A stretch of 64,000 nucleotides of DNA from Diploptera punctata (taxonomy: Eukaryota; Arthropoda; Insecta; Blattodea; Blaberidae). The notes below the pieces were generated by a model. The model was not told where the DNA came from and made no database searches. It saw only the letters and a program-made list of their open reading frames with translations. Below, piece by piece: positions 54,146-63,170 of the stretch. Where the stretch lies: assembly GCA_030220185.1 (NCBI GenBank), contig JASPKZ010001246.1, forward strand, positions 124,001-188,000, in the 5' to 3' direction. Made by a program: the position numbers and the translations under genes. How positions within the stretch are numbered: the first letter of the stretch is position 1; every line of letters starts with the position of its first letter.

Positions 54146-54373
54146 AAAATTTTTCTCTTCAAATATAATTTATCCTTCAGTGAGAAGTGTTAAATTAATA
54201 ATAAAACCGTCAATAGAAGCCCTACTGGCTTTATAAAGTAGTGTTAAATTCCCAATAAATGTCTTCTTAACTAAGAAGCCGCCATTTGGAAAGATAGAAG
54301 CTACGGTTTCAAGCAATTGGCGCGAGGGAATTATAACGTATATAAGAGAAAAATTTGCATCTAGATCGCAACA

Positions 54374-54448
54374 TGCCTCGGTAGCTCAGTTGGTAGAGCA
54401 CTTGGCCCGGAAAGCCAAGGGTCCCGGGTTCGAGTCTCGGTCTAGGCG
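54374..54448 (+). repeat. tRNA-like unit
   Basis: Second head-to-tail unit; T-arm CCCGGGTTCGAGTCTCGG. Confidence 0.65.
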
Positions 54449-54899
54449 AAAATTTTTCTCTTCAAATATAACAGTATAATTATTTTATTTTATTTATTAT
54501 TTTCCTCTGACAAAAGAATGTCTATTTTATGTCAGCTTCTTAAGAACAATGGCTGCTGATAGTTAACATTGTGTCTGCTAGAGCGTTCCTACTACAGTGA
54601 ACTGAACTAAAATTTAATGGGTTATATCTTTGACACTTAACAACTTTGAAAAAAAATTGCCTTCTCACGGTTGCTATGGCAACAGTATCATCAACAGATA
54701 TTAAGGATATCCAGACCATAGAGAACTGGTTCTAGACTTCTAAAATTCTCACTTGGGGTGAAGATGTGGTGTACGTTTTAGCGAAACACGTCAGTGCTTA
54801 AATCGGATCTTTGATGGACAATAAGAGTGTTTTCCTTTAGTATGTTGTCTTCAATTGGCACCACAGTATCTACATTTTAGATTTTGCTTTAGTTTGAGT

Positions 54900-55000
54900 C
54901 AATGGTGAGCATTTTTGTGGCCTTGCGGCATAGAAAGTCAAAGCTCCTGGGTTCAACCCCCAGTCTGAGCATATATTTTTCTCTTCGTATATAATTCCGA
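54900..55000 (+). repeat. tRNA-like sequence of another type
   Basis: GGCCTTGCGGCATAGAAAGTC precedes a clear B-box (GGGTTCAACCCC) and the AGCATATATTTTTCTCTTC tail shared by tRNA-like repeats here. Confidence 0.4.
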
Positions 55001-55004
55001 TTGA

Positions 55005-55345
55005 GGGTCTTTCCACTTTTCAGTGGTTGCCCTTTTACAAGCCGGCTGCTGGCCCTTCACATCCACATGTGTCAATCACAGAGGTAGATGATCAACAGCC
55101 AGTGTAGGGGTGACATGTGGTTAGCATGTCGAGTCCCCCAGCCGTTATAGCTGGTTCCTCAACCTGGAGCCGCTACTTATTGTAGCTACCCAATTGCCTC
55201 ACGATGCTGGGTGGGCACCGGTCCCATACTGGCCGAAATACCATGAGAAAATTTCTTCTCCCATGGAGACTCGAACCAGCGCAAGTCCCATAGCTCTGCG
55301 CCAAGGCTTCCTACCTTAACCGCTCGGCTATGGCGCGGGACCTCT
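55005..55345 (-). mobile_element. SINE family 1, copy 3, least decayed
   Basis: The minus strand reads GTCCCGCGCCATAGCCGAGC then GGTTAAGG (A-box), CTGGTTCGAGTCTCC (B-box), then CCGGTGCCCACCCAGCATCG, GGGTAGCTACAATAAGTAGC and GACATGTGGATG near the 3' end. It is more GC-rich than the other copies, so probably younger. Confidence 0.75.
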
Positions 55346-55569
55346 TCATATATAATTTGTACCTAAAGTGTACCTAAAGTACTTTGATTTCTTAAAACAC
55401 AAATAGCATATCACTTCTCATTACACCAGGCTCCTTCAATGGTACTACCAAGTCATACAATCTTCAGTAAAAAAAAAAATCATGATTTGAATAATACTCA
55501 TGGTTATGCAGTAGTGTGATATTACGAAAACTCTTTCGTTGACTATGTGATAAATTTAGTAATAAATTT

Positions 55570-56734
55570 GGTTATATTTAAATTAATATTGGGAAGTAAA
55601 CATTATGAGGTTATATCATTAATAGTGAGTGGAGAACATATTTTAATCGACTCACCTCATACATTTTCAAACTTCTCTGATACCGATGGTTTCAGACAAT
55701 ATCATGTCCTTCTTCAGTCATGGTGTCCACTGATGAAAATCTGTGATTGTTGATTTCTTTAGTGACGTCACCTCTTGTGCTGCCATCTTTTGTTGGGATT
55801 ATAAACTTTTTAATTAAATTTTTATCCACCGGAATATCGAAATTCATAGATTGATATTTATTCTTCTGAATGAATATCATTTCCCAAATTGTCAATTCCA
55901 ACTGTTTATCCAATTGATTCAAAAGTTTTGCTTCTTTTTCAATTTTATGATGTTCTAGTAAACTATGTGCAGCAATTGCTGATTTTTCAATTTCACAATT
56001 TTTAATATTTCTAAAATGTTCTTTAGTGCGTGTTTCTATATTTCTTTTTGTTTTTTCCTATGTATACTTTGCTACAATCATTACAATTAATTTGATAAAT
56101 TCCAGATTTCTTACTGTCTGGGATGTTGATTTTTTATTGGTATTTAAAAGTTTTTCCAGACTAAATTTATTAATTGGTGCCAAAGTAATGTTGTATTTGT
56201 CAAATATTTTTTGAAATTTCCCATGTACTATTGGATGGTAAGTAATTTTCTTGAAATTCTTCTTTTCTTTACTAACAATTTGTAGGGTAGAGCATTCTTT
56301 AAGTTGTTTTATCTTTCTGAATTTCTTTAATTTGTTGGATATTATATTCTTATTAAAACCATTTAATCTGGCTATATTTAGGATATTTTTGTATTCTTTC
56401 TTAAAATTTTCTCCTTTTAATGGGACCTTTATCAATCTATATAAGAGGCTATTAAATATTGCATGTTTATGTGCCGAGGATTGAAACCTGTTGATTTAAT
56501 ATAATTATCAGTATGTGTACCCTTCCTATATACATCAAATTCAATTTTCTGAGTTTTTTCATTCCTAATTATGTATAAATCCATAAACGGAATTTTGTTT
56601 TCAATTTCTGATTCTATGGTAAATTTAATTGATACATCTTATAGATTAAGTAATTTCAACGCATCATCAACATGTTTAAAATTTATTATCAAAAAAATGT
56701 CATCAACATATCTGTACCAACTCTTGAATATAAT
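55570..56734 (-). pseudogene. PLE subfamily E, left arm of a palindrome
   Basis: On the minus strand from 56734 leftwards: the YVDD region (WYRYVDDIFLIINFKHVDDALKLLN, 56639-56720), the thumb and linker (KEEYKNILNIARLNGF, KKITYHPIVHGKFQKIFDKYNI, 56058-56435), GIY-YIG remnants, and the WEMIFIQKNKYQSMNF region (55692-55922), then hammerhead and terminal hairpin to 55570. The front of the reverse transcriptase is missing, and the arm flips to plus orientation at 56735. Confidence 0.8.
55678..55720 (-). ncRNA. Hammerhead ribozyme motif, PLE E, copy 2
   Basis: The minus strand reads helix I TGA/TCA, CTGAAGA (complement of 55711-55717), extra A, helix II GGACA/TGTCT (terminal wobble) with loop TGATAT, GAAA, helix III ACC-ATC-GGT and UA at the cleavage position. 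All core residues match. Confidence 0.65.
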
Positions 56735-56955
56735 ATCTAACAAATTAAAGAAATTCAGAAAGATAAAACAACTTAAAGAATGCTCTACCCTACAAATGGT
56801 TAGTAAAGAAAAGAAGAATTTCAAGAAAATTACTTACCATCCAATAGTACATGGGAAATTTCAAAAAATATTTGACAAATACAAACATTGATGTTTTTAT
56901 TATTAATTTAACATTTCTCAATGAAAGATAAATTATATTTGATGAGAAAAATGTT

Positions 56956-57030
56956 CGCCTAGACCGAGACTCGAACCCGGGACCTTTGGCTTGCCTGGCC
57001 AAATGCTCTACCAACTGAGCTACCGAGGCG
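56956..57030 (-). repeat. tRNA-like unit
   Basis: Anticodon arm TTGGC/GCCAA with loop CAGGCAA-like variation; T-arm CCCGGGTTCGAGTCTCGG. Confidence 0.65.
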
Positions 57031-57316
57031 AGTTACGATCTAGATGCAAATTTTTCTCTTATATATGTTGTAATTCCCTCTCACCAAATGCTTTTGAAAC
57101 CATTGCTTCTATCTTTGCAAATGGCGGCTTCTTAGTTAAGAAGACATTTATTGGGAATTTAACATTACTTTATAAAGCTAGTAAGTCTTCTAATGATGTT
57201 TTTTATTATTAATTTAACTTTTCTCAATGAAAGATAAATTATATTTGAAGAGAAAAATTTGCGTATATAAAAATTACAACGTATATAAGAGGAAAATTTG
57301 CGTCTAGATCATAACT

Positions 57317-57391
57317 TGCCTCGGTAGCTCAGTTGGTAGAGCATTTGGCCCGGCAAGCCAAAGGTCCCGGGTTCGAGTCTCGGTCTAGGCA
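57317..57391 (+). repeat. tRNA-like unit
   Basis: D-arm GCTCAGTTGGTAGAGC, anticodon region TTGGCCCGGCAAGCCAA, T-arm CCCGGGTTCGAGTCTCGG. Confidence 0.65.
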
Positions 57392-57621
57392 AAAATTTTT
57401 CTCTTCAAATATAATTTATCTTTCATTGAGAAATGTTAAATTAATAATAAAAACATCATTAGAAGCCTTACTAGCTTTATAAAGTAATGTTAGATTCCCA
57501 ATAAATGTCTTCTTAACTAAGAAGCCACCATTTGCAAAGATAGAAACAATGGTTTCAAAAGCATTTGGTGAGAGGGAATTACAACAATATATAGAGAAAA
57601 ATTTGCATCTAGATCGTAACT

Positions 57622-57696
57622 CGCCTCGGTAGCTCAGTTGGTAGAGCATTTGGCCCGGCAAGCCAAAGGTCCTGGGTTCGAGTCTCGGTCTAGGCG
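57622..57696 (+). repeat. tRNA-like unit
   Basis: Same anticodon-arm variant as the previous unit; T-arm CCTGGGTTCGAGTCTCGG. Confidence 0.65.
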
Positions 57697-58176
57697 AAAA
57701 TTTTTCTCTTCAAATATAAATACAATATTACTTTGGCACCAATTAATAAATTTAGTCTGGAAAAAAATCAACATCCCAGACAGTAAGAAATCTGAAATTT
57801 ATCAAATTAATTGTAATGATTGTAGCAAAGTATACACAGGAAAAACAAAAAAGGAATTTAGAAACACACACTAAAGAACATTTTAGAAATATTAAAAATT
57901 GTGAAATTGAAAAATCAGCAATTGCTGCACATAGTTTACTAGAACATCATAAAATTGAAAAAGAAGCGAAACTTTTGAAATAATTGGATAAACAGTTGGA
58001 ATTGACAATTTGGGAAATGATATTCATTCAGAAGAATAAATATCGTTCTATGAATTTCGATATTCCCGTGGATAAAAATTTAATTACAAAGTTTATAATC
58101 CCAACGAAAGATGGCAGCACAAGAGGTGATGTCACTAAAGAAATCAACAATCACGGAATTTCATCAGTGGACGCCA

Positions 58177-58217
58177 TGATTGAAGAAGGACATGATATTG
58201 TCTGAAACCGTCGGTAT
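58177..58217 (+). ncRNA. Hammerhead-like motif, PLE E, copy 3 (C3 mutated)
   Basis: TTGAAGA at 58180-58186: position 3 is U while position 8 remains G, so the core pair is broken, unlike subfamilies A and B. The rest matches copy 2, with helix III ACC-GTC-GGT. Confidence 0.5.
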
Positions 58218-58275
58218 CAAAGAAGTTTGAAAATGTATGAGGTGAGTCGATTAAAATAATGTTCTCCACTCACTA

Positions 58276-58385
58276 TTAAATTTGGTTATATTTAAATTAA
58301 TATTGGGAAGTAAACATTATGAAGTTATATCATTAATAGTGAGTGGAGAACATATTTTTATCGACTCACTATTAATAAATTTGGT
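58276..58385 (-). mobile_element. Extra PLE E terminal segment
   Basis: A minus-oriented PLE E terminus (GAAGTTATATCATTAATAG to CGACTCAC) directly follows the plus-oriented one of the preceding copy, forming another facing pair. Confidence 0.6.
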
Positions 58386-58914
58386 GTCTGGAATAAACAA
58401 GGGTTTTATGACTTTTAAAATGTGATACATACTTTATTTAAGCATGAAGATTCTGAGGAGTATTTGAAGTGACATATGCAGTTGAAAATTTTCGAAAAAA
58501 ATTGTAATACAATCATAAATGCTCTAAGGAAAAATCTTTGATTTAATGAATGTTTTTCTTTGAATCTATAAATCTTGAGACTAGTCATTAGGGCTGTATT
58601 ATATTTATATATGTCATGTCATCACTTCACCTACTTTTTCATCCACCATCTGCCACTGAACTGTATAAGAAGTATTACTTACAATCTTACCTTATAACTA
58701 GGGAGTGGATTTTTAGATTCTAAAAGGTAAGATTGCAACATAGTATAGTGATAAAATTAATAAGTCTTTGTATCCAATCAACTGAATTTTTTTAATAATA
58801 TAACTTACAAAAAAGGCTTCTCCATAATTTTTGTATAGGATCTAGCAATATTACATTATTATTACACATCTTACTTTTAAATTAAAAAGAAATAATGTAA
58901 ATAGAACATTTATT

Positions 58915-60757
58915 TCTAAATGTAATCGAAAAAAAGGACTACGGATATGGTATGAAAACATCAAAAAAGTAATTGATGATAAACGTGAAGCATACAAAAA
59001 ATTCTTGTCTACAAAAAAAGGTGAAGATAAAGTAGAGTATCATAGGAAGAGAGCCATAGCTAAAATTGAAGTTCGCAAAAAACATAGACAAAGCTGGGAA
59101 CAGTTTGTATAATTTTGGAAAAATTATATCACTAGGCCTCAACCAAAAATATATAAAGTTTTAAAAAATTTAAATAATGATTCAAAAGAAAATGCACATT
59201 TAAATTGTACATCTAAAGAATCTAGGCTTAACTACTTTCATCATTTATGGACACAAAAGGATGATTTATTACAAATGCCAATCTCTAACAACACTGCTTT
59301 GGAACAAATTTCTATAGATGAATTAACTGATGTTGTTAAATCATTAAAAAGTAACAAAGCTCCTGGAGAAGAACCACATTAATCAGGAATTATTTAAATT
59401 TTCAACTAAAATTTTTTTAGACAGATTTCTTATTCTCCTTAATATGATATGGGAAGGACAAGAACCACCACAAAGCTGGAACAAATCCATTGTAATACCA
59501 ATCTTCAAAAAAGGAAGTCGCCAAATCCAAGATAACTATCGTGGAATTAGCTTGTTGAACTCTGGATATAAAATTTATGCAATATAGTTAAGAATAAATT
59601 GAAAAAAATTATGAAAATATGATTGGAGAAAGAGCAGAATGGATTCAGAAAAGGGTAGATCTTGTACAGATGGATTCTTCACTCTAAAACTACTATTAGA
59701 AAAGCACAAGGAATTCAATATAGAAACTCATTTACCCTGTGTTGACTTCATAAAGGCTTTTGACAAAGTAGACAGAAATATATTATTACAAATTTTAGCT
59801 GATGATAACGTTCCACAACAATATATTACTAATATCTTCAACATCTATAAAGATAAAAAAATCTCTGTTAAACAAGATGGCAAACTATCTTCTTGGAAAA
59901 AGATCAACACAGGAGTAAGACATGGATTTGGACTTTCACCGGTGCTTTTCATTATATATATGAATAGAATAATAAACGAATGGAGGAAAACACAACGGGG
60001 ATATATACCCATCAATAGGAACCTCAAACTCGGTGCTATTCTTTTTGCAGATGATTTAGTGCTTCTGGCACTTCCTGAAAATGTTTTGCAACGATCAATT
60101 TATAATTTACAAAAAATAGGTGCCAAGTTTAATATGGAAATATCAATTAACAAAACTAAAATTATGGCATTTCATGGGAAGGACCCCATACAAAGTAAAA
60201 TCTTTCTCCAGAATAAAATTTTAGAGAGATCTAATCAATTTAAATATTTTAGATACTATCTCTCTGTCTGGGATGAAAAGGATATCACTGAAAAAAGTAC
60301 TAGTTATAATAAAAGTTTGAGAATTATTAATCAAGTTATGAAACCATCCCTTGTACAAAAAAACACCAGATTATGTTTATATAACACTTTGGCTAGACCA
60401 GTGTTGACCTATGGTAGTGAAGCATGGACACTAAAAAGACATCATGAAAGTAGAATAACGGCTTGTGAAATGAGATTCTTGCGCAGAATAGCAGGTTACA
60501 CCAGATGGGATCGGAAAAGGAACACCGATATCTTAAAAGAATTGAAGACTACCAATTTTGGAATATATTAAACAGTACCAACTAAATTGGAAACACCATC
60601 TTGAAAGAATGAGTTCAAATCGGATCCCCAAAGCTGTTTATAATTATATATCAAGAGGACGAAGATCTCTGGGCCATCCTATGAAACGCTGGAGGGAAAA
60701 TTTTCTATAGGATCGTAACAGGCCTTGGCCTAATACTTGGAAGGAAGAAGAAGAAGA
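58915..60757 (+). mobile_element. LINE family L2f, long 5'-truncated copy inside the foldback
   Basis: It starts in the spacer after the endonuclease (WYENIKKVIDDKREAYKKFL, then TRPQPKIYKVLKNL) and continues through polymerase blocks to the C-terminal HLERMSSNRIPKAVYNY, GHPMKRWRENF, then a GAAGAAGAAG tail. Both LINE ends coincide with the inner ends of the hAT arms. Confidence 0.8.
59639..60571 (+). CDS. LINE L2f reverse transcriptase core, longest open frame in the window (310 codons)
   Basis: Blocks in order: KGRSCTDGFFTLKLLLEKHK (start of the palm, about residues 6-25), CVDFIKAFDKVDR (first catalytic Asp, ~34-46), INTGVRHGFGLSPVLFIIYM (~88-108; most relatives have RQGCPLSP here), ILFADDLVLLA (catalytic Asp pair, ~134-144), then YNTLARPVLTYGSEAWTLKR and RRIAGYTRWDRKRN. 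The first Met is an internal one; the true ORF began upstream, where several stops occur (59380-59600). A frameshift follows residue ~305. Probably once RTE-like. The copy is inactive but young enough to keep a long frame. Confidence 0.8.
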   Translation: MDSEKGRSCTDGFFTLKLLLEKHKEFNIETHLPCVDFIKAFDKVDRNILLQILADDNVPQQYITNIFNIYKDKKISVKQDGKLSSWKKINTGVRHGFGLSPVLFIIYMNRIINEWRKTQRGYIPINRNLKLGAILFADDLVLLALPENVLQRSIYNLQKIGAKFNMEISINKTKIMAFHGKDPIQSKIFLQNKILERSNQFKYFRYYLSVWDEKDITEKSTSYNKSLRIINQVMKPSLVQKNTRLCLYNTLARPVLTYGSEAWTLKRHHESRITACEMRFLRRIAGYTRWDRKRNTDILKELKTTNFGIY

Positions 60758-61354
60758 TTTCTTTTTAATTTAAAAGTAAGATGTGTAATATAAATGTATT
60801 GCTAGATCGTACAGAAAGCATTGAGAAATGTATTTTGTAAGTTATATTTAAAAAATCGGTTGATTGGATATAAAGACTTGTGTCATTATGATGATCTTGA
60901 AGAAGATTTCCAGGCTATAGGCCATTGTCGCGAGGCTTGAAGCCATGAAAGCCTAAGTCAATACATTTATCACATCAATTTTATCATTATACTAAGTTGC
61001 AATCTTAACTTTCATAACCTAAAAATCCGCTCCCTACTTATAACATATGTTCAAATTGTCATCCTTCCTGGGTTATAATGGCATTGTATCTGGTAACTAC
61101 ATTCTTGCTAATACTAATCTGTTCTTGAAGGTGGAACTTCTGCAGGCATCTGAATAAATTCATCGCTTACCCATCGAGCAGATTCTTACTTAAAATACGA
61201 TGTACCAGCTGAATTGGTCTCACTACATTGATAACTTAAAGCTGACTAACTGCATCCATATGTCTTGAAGGCCACGTGCTGAAGCAAGTCCACTTTAAAA
61301 ACCTCGCTTGAGCAGTTTCAACTTATAATCTAGACCATAATTATTTTATTTCAG

Positions 61355-61435
61355 ATGTGAATAAGATGGTGGGCCTTGGAGCTTTGATTGCACAGGTTAT
61401 AACAGCCCTTGGTTCAGGAAGCAGAAATTCAGTTG
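61355..61435 (+). CDS. Candidate host-gene exon, unknown protein
   Basis: An 81-nt stretch bounded by a good acceptor (TTATTTCAG) and a consensus donor (GTAAGT). Only one frame is open; it needs one nucleotide from the previous exon and gives (D)VNKMVGLGALIAQVITALG then SGSRNSVG. The middle is hydrophobic, possibly a membrane or signal segment. Length is a multiple of three, so skipping keeps frame. I do not recognise the protein. Phase is incompatible with a direct join from the exon at 4803-4930. Confidence 0.5.
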
Positions 61436-61544
61436 GTAAGTTTAACTATACTGTAAAAATGGTCTAAAATTAAGAAGTTATACAGATGTAGCTCTTTCAA
61501 ACCAAACTAAAACTATACTTCTTGATCTTATCAGCCTGATCTTT

Positions 61545-61770
61545 ATCTCAAATCCATATGTGTCAATGACAAGTGGATTTTTGCCCAGCCAGTATAGGAG
61601 TGACATGTGATCAGCATGTTAGGTCTCAGAGCTGTTATAGCTGTTTTGGACTTGTGGCTTATTATAGCTACACAAATTGTTTATGATGCTGGATGTATAC
61701 TGGTCCAGTAAACTAGCCGAAATTCCATGAGAAAATGTATTCCCTCTTTGGGACTTGAACCACTCCTAGA
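61545..61770 (-). mobile_element. SINE family 1, copy 4, diverged
   Basis: The minus strand reads AGTGGTTCAAGTCCC, CATGGAATTTCGGC, GTATACATCCAGCATC and TGTAGCTATAATAAGCC, in the same order as the other copies. Confidence 0.6.
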
Positions 61771-61984
61771 GCTATGTCAAAAGTTGCATTGCTGCCAAAA
61801 GGGTCACCCATGCTGGACAGGTCAGATACATTAAGCCAGATCAAAAAAGTACCTTGGTCGAAAGAGTGATGATATTTTACTGTAAAAATATACTGTCTAG
61901 AAATGCAGACTTGGGTTCCACTGGGATAACATTTTCCAGTGGTAAAATAATCCCATATTAGGATCCATAGTAAGAGCTTAAACA

Positions 61985-62395
61985 TAAAGACATATTCCTA
62001 GGAACATGGAATGTTAGGCCTTATTATATATTATAGAAGTGGAGCACTAGAAATATTAACACAGGAATTAAATAAATCTCCCTTGAATATAGTTGTTTTA
62101 TAGGAAGCTAGAAGGTCAGGAGAAGGTAGTCATGAACCAGAAAACTTTATATTATATTATGAGGCGCAGCAGGACCAGAATTCAATTGGAAGGTAACCAC
62201 TCAGCTATCCAAGATGTTAAGTTTGATAGGATGTCATACACAATTCTAAAGAATAAATGACATTATTTTGTAATTGAAAATGTACATGATCCCGCAAAAG
62301 ATAAGAATGGCAAGATTATGGATGAGTTCTATAAAGAGTTAGAATCCATATTTGATAATCCTTTTGATGATTTCATATCTGAGAGTTGAACTGTT
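61985..62395 (+). pseudogene. LINE AP-endonuclease fragment
   Basis: Plus-strand pieces read LGTWNVRPYY, RSGALEILTQELNKSPLNIV, LYEARRSGEGSHEPENF, then HYFVIENVHDPAKDKNGKIM and DEFYKELESIFDNPFDDF. These follow the order of the AP-like endonuclease of RTE-type LINEs (GTWNVR near the start, a metal-binding QE/EE after L, and the ENVHAP-like block). A stop replaces the residue before EARRSG. No polymerase follows. Confidence 0.65.
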
Positions 62396-62511
62396 GTTCT
62401 ATATCAAGGACCTTAGTCTTGCTTTGTCATTACCTTTCCCAACGTTAGCAAAATAGATTAATGTAATATTGTTTAATCTTTCTTCACTCACCTCATACTT
62501 CATAACTCCCC

Positions 62512-62555
62512 CTAATACTCGAGTTTCGTCACTTCATTTGTGACATTCTCAATGC
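62512..62555 (-). ncRNA. Hammerhead-like motif, PLE B (U3-A8 variant), copy 3
   Basis: The minus strand reads TTGAGAA, extra T, perfect helix II GTCAC/GTGAC, GAAA, helix III C-TCGA-G, UA at the cleavage position. Helix I is weakened (GCA opposite TTA). Confidence 0.55.
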
Positions 62556-63060
62556 TGTATTACGTTCACAACTGATGTCCAACGGCCTCCTATCCTGCAG
62601 ACTGACCTCCGCACCATCTGATGGCTGACCGACAAACTTCCAAATCAATCCCCTCTCCTTATAACCGGGTATTTCAAAATTCATAGTTGTGTTTTTATTC
62701 TTGCATATGTAAAGTTTTTCCCAAATTGTGAGTTCCTTCGGTTTTTCCAATTGTTTAAGTAATTTTGTTTTGGTTTCTATTCTATGTTTTTCTTACCAGG
62801 CAATAGCTGCACATGCCTGGTCAGAAAAACATAGAATAGAAACCAAAACAAAATTACTTAAACAATTGGAAAAACCGAAGGAACTCACAATTTGGGAAAA
62901 ACTTTACATATGCAAGAATAAAAGCACAACTATGAATTTAGAAATACCCGGTTATAAGGAGAGGGGATTGATTTGGATGTTCATCGGTCAGCCATCAGAT
63001 GGTGCGGAGGTCAGTCTGCAGGATAGGAGGCCGTTGGACATCAGTTGTGAACGTAATACA

Positions 63061-63103
63061 GCATTGAGAATATCACAGATGAAGTGATGAAACTTGAGTA
63101 TGC
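63061..63103 (+). ncRNA. Hammerhead-like motif, PLE B (U3-A8 variant), copy 4
   Basis: Helix I GCA (63061-63063)/TGC (63101-63103), core TTGAGAA 63064-63070, extra T 63071, helix II ATCAC/GTGAT (63072-63076, 63084-63088), GAAA 63089-63092, helix III C-TTGA-G, cleavage after A63100. Relative to copy 3, the helix II closing pair has changed from G-C to A-U on both strands. Confidence 0.6.
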
Positions 63104-63170
63104 GGGGGAGTTAAGAAGTATGAGGTGAGTGAAGAAAGATTAAACAATATTAAAATAAACCTCATAGTGT

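Larger units (their letters stand above)
53243..54469. mobile_element. Mobile array of tRNA-like units, copy 1 (12-bp target duplication)
   Basis: AACAGTACAATT at 53231-53242 and AACAGTATAATT at 54470-54481 flank the block (one mismatch). Inside are a minus tRNA-like unit (53309-53383), an inserted SINE 2, a truncated minus unit (about 53970-54010), and two plus units (54071-54145 and 54374-54448) spaced 303 bp. Spacers carry GCATTTGG.G.GAG and TTAAGAAGACATTTATTGG-type words shared among units. Left and right halves face opposite ways. Confidence 0.75.
56885..57717. mobile_element. Mobile array of tRNA-like units, copy 2 (8-bp target duplication)
   Basis: AAATACAA at 56877-56884 and again at 57718-57725 flank an 833-bp block that cleanly splits a PLE coding sequence. 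Inside are a minus unit (56956-57030) and two plus units (57317-57391, 57622-57696) 305 bp apart, with the same spacers as array 1. The split PLE proves mobility as a block. Confidence 0.8.
56735..58275 (+). pseudogene. PLE subfamily E, right arm, split by a tRNA-like array
   Basis: The plus strand resumes at 56735 with IISNKLKKFRKIKQLKECS and KKITYHPIVHGKFQKIFDKY, is interrupted at 56885, and continues from 57718 with TITLAPINKFSL, SEIYQINCNDCSKVYTGKTK (GIY-YIG), then LDKQLELTIWEMIFIQKNKY (57984-58205). The hammerhead and TATGAGGTGAGTCG terminus follow. Confidence 0.8.
58699..61036. mobile_element. hAT-type foldback transposon with 8-bp target duplication, LINE at centre
   Basis: CTTATAAC occurs directly outside both ends (58691-58698, 61037-61044). 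The ends are inverted: TAGGGAGTGGATTTTTAG on the left, TAGGGAGCGGATTTTTAG on the complement of the right. An 8-bp duplication plus a TAGGG start is typical of hAT transposons (P elements also make 8 bp). The arms (about 58699-58912 and 60757-61036) are inverted copies throughout; the right arm has about 95 extra bp near 60890-60980. No hAT transposase is present. Confidence 0.75.
62465..63170. mobile_element. PLE subfamily B palindrome, copy 2
   Basis: Minus arm 62465-62800 and plus arm 62801-63170 each encode the endonuclease C-terminus (AHAWSEKHRIETKTKLLKQL, ELTIWEKLYICKNK, ERGLIW.F.GQPSDGAEVS) plus hammerhead and TATGAGGTGAGTG...ACCTCATAGTG. The arms meet at the CAATAGCTGCACATGCC codons, within the endonuclease frame. 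Confidence 0.8.
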
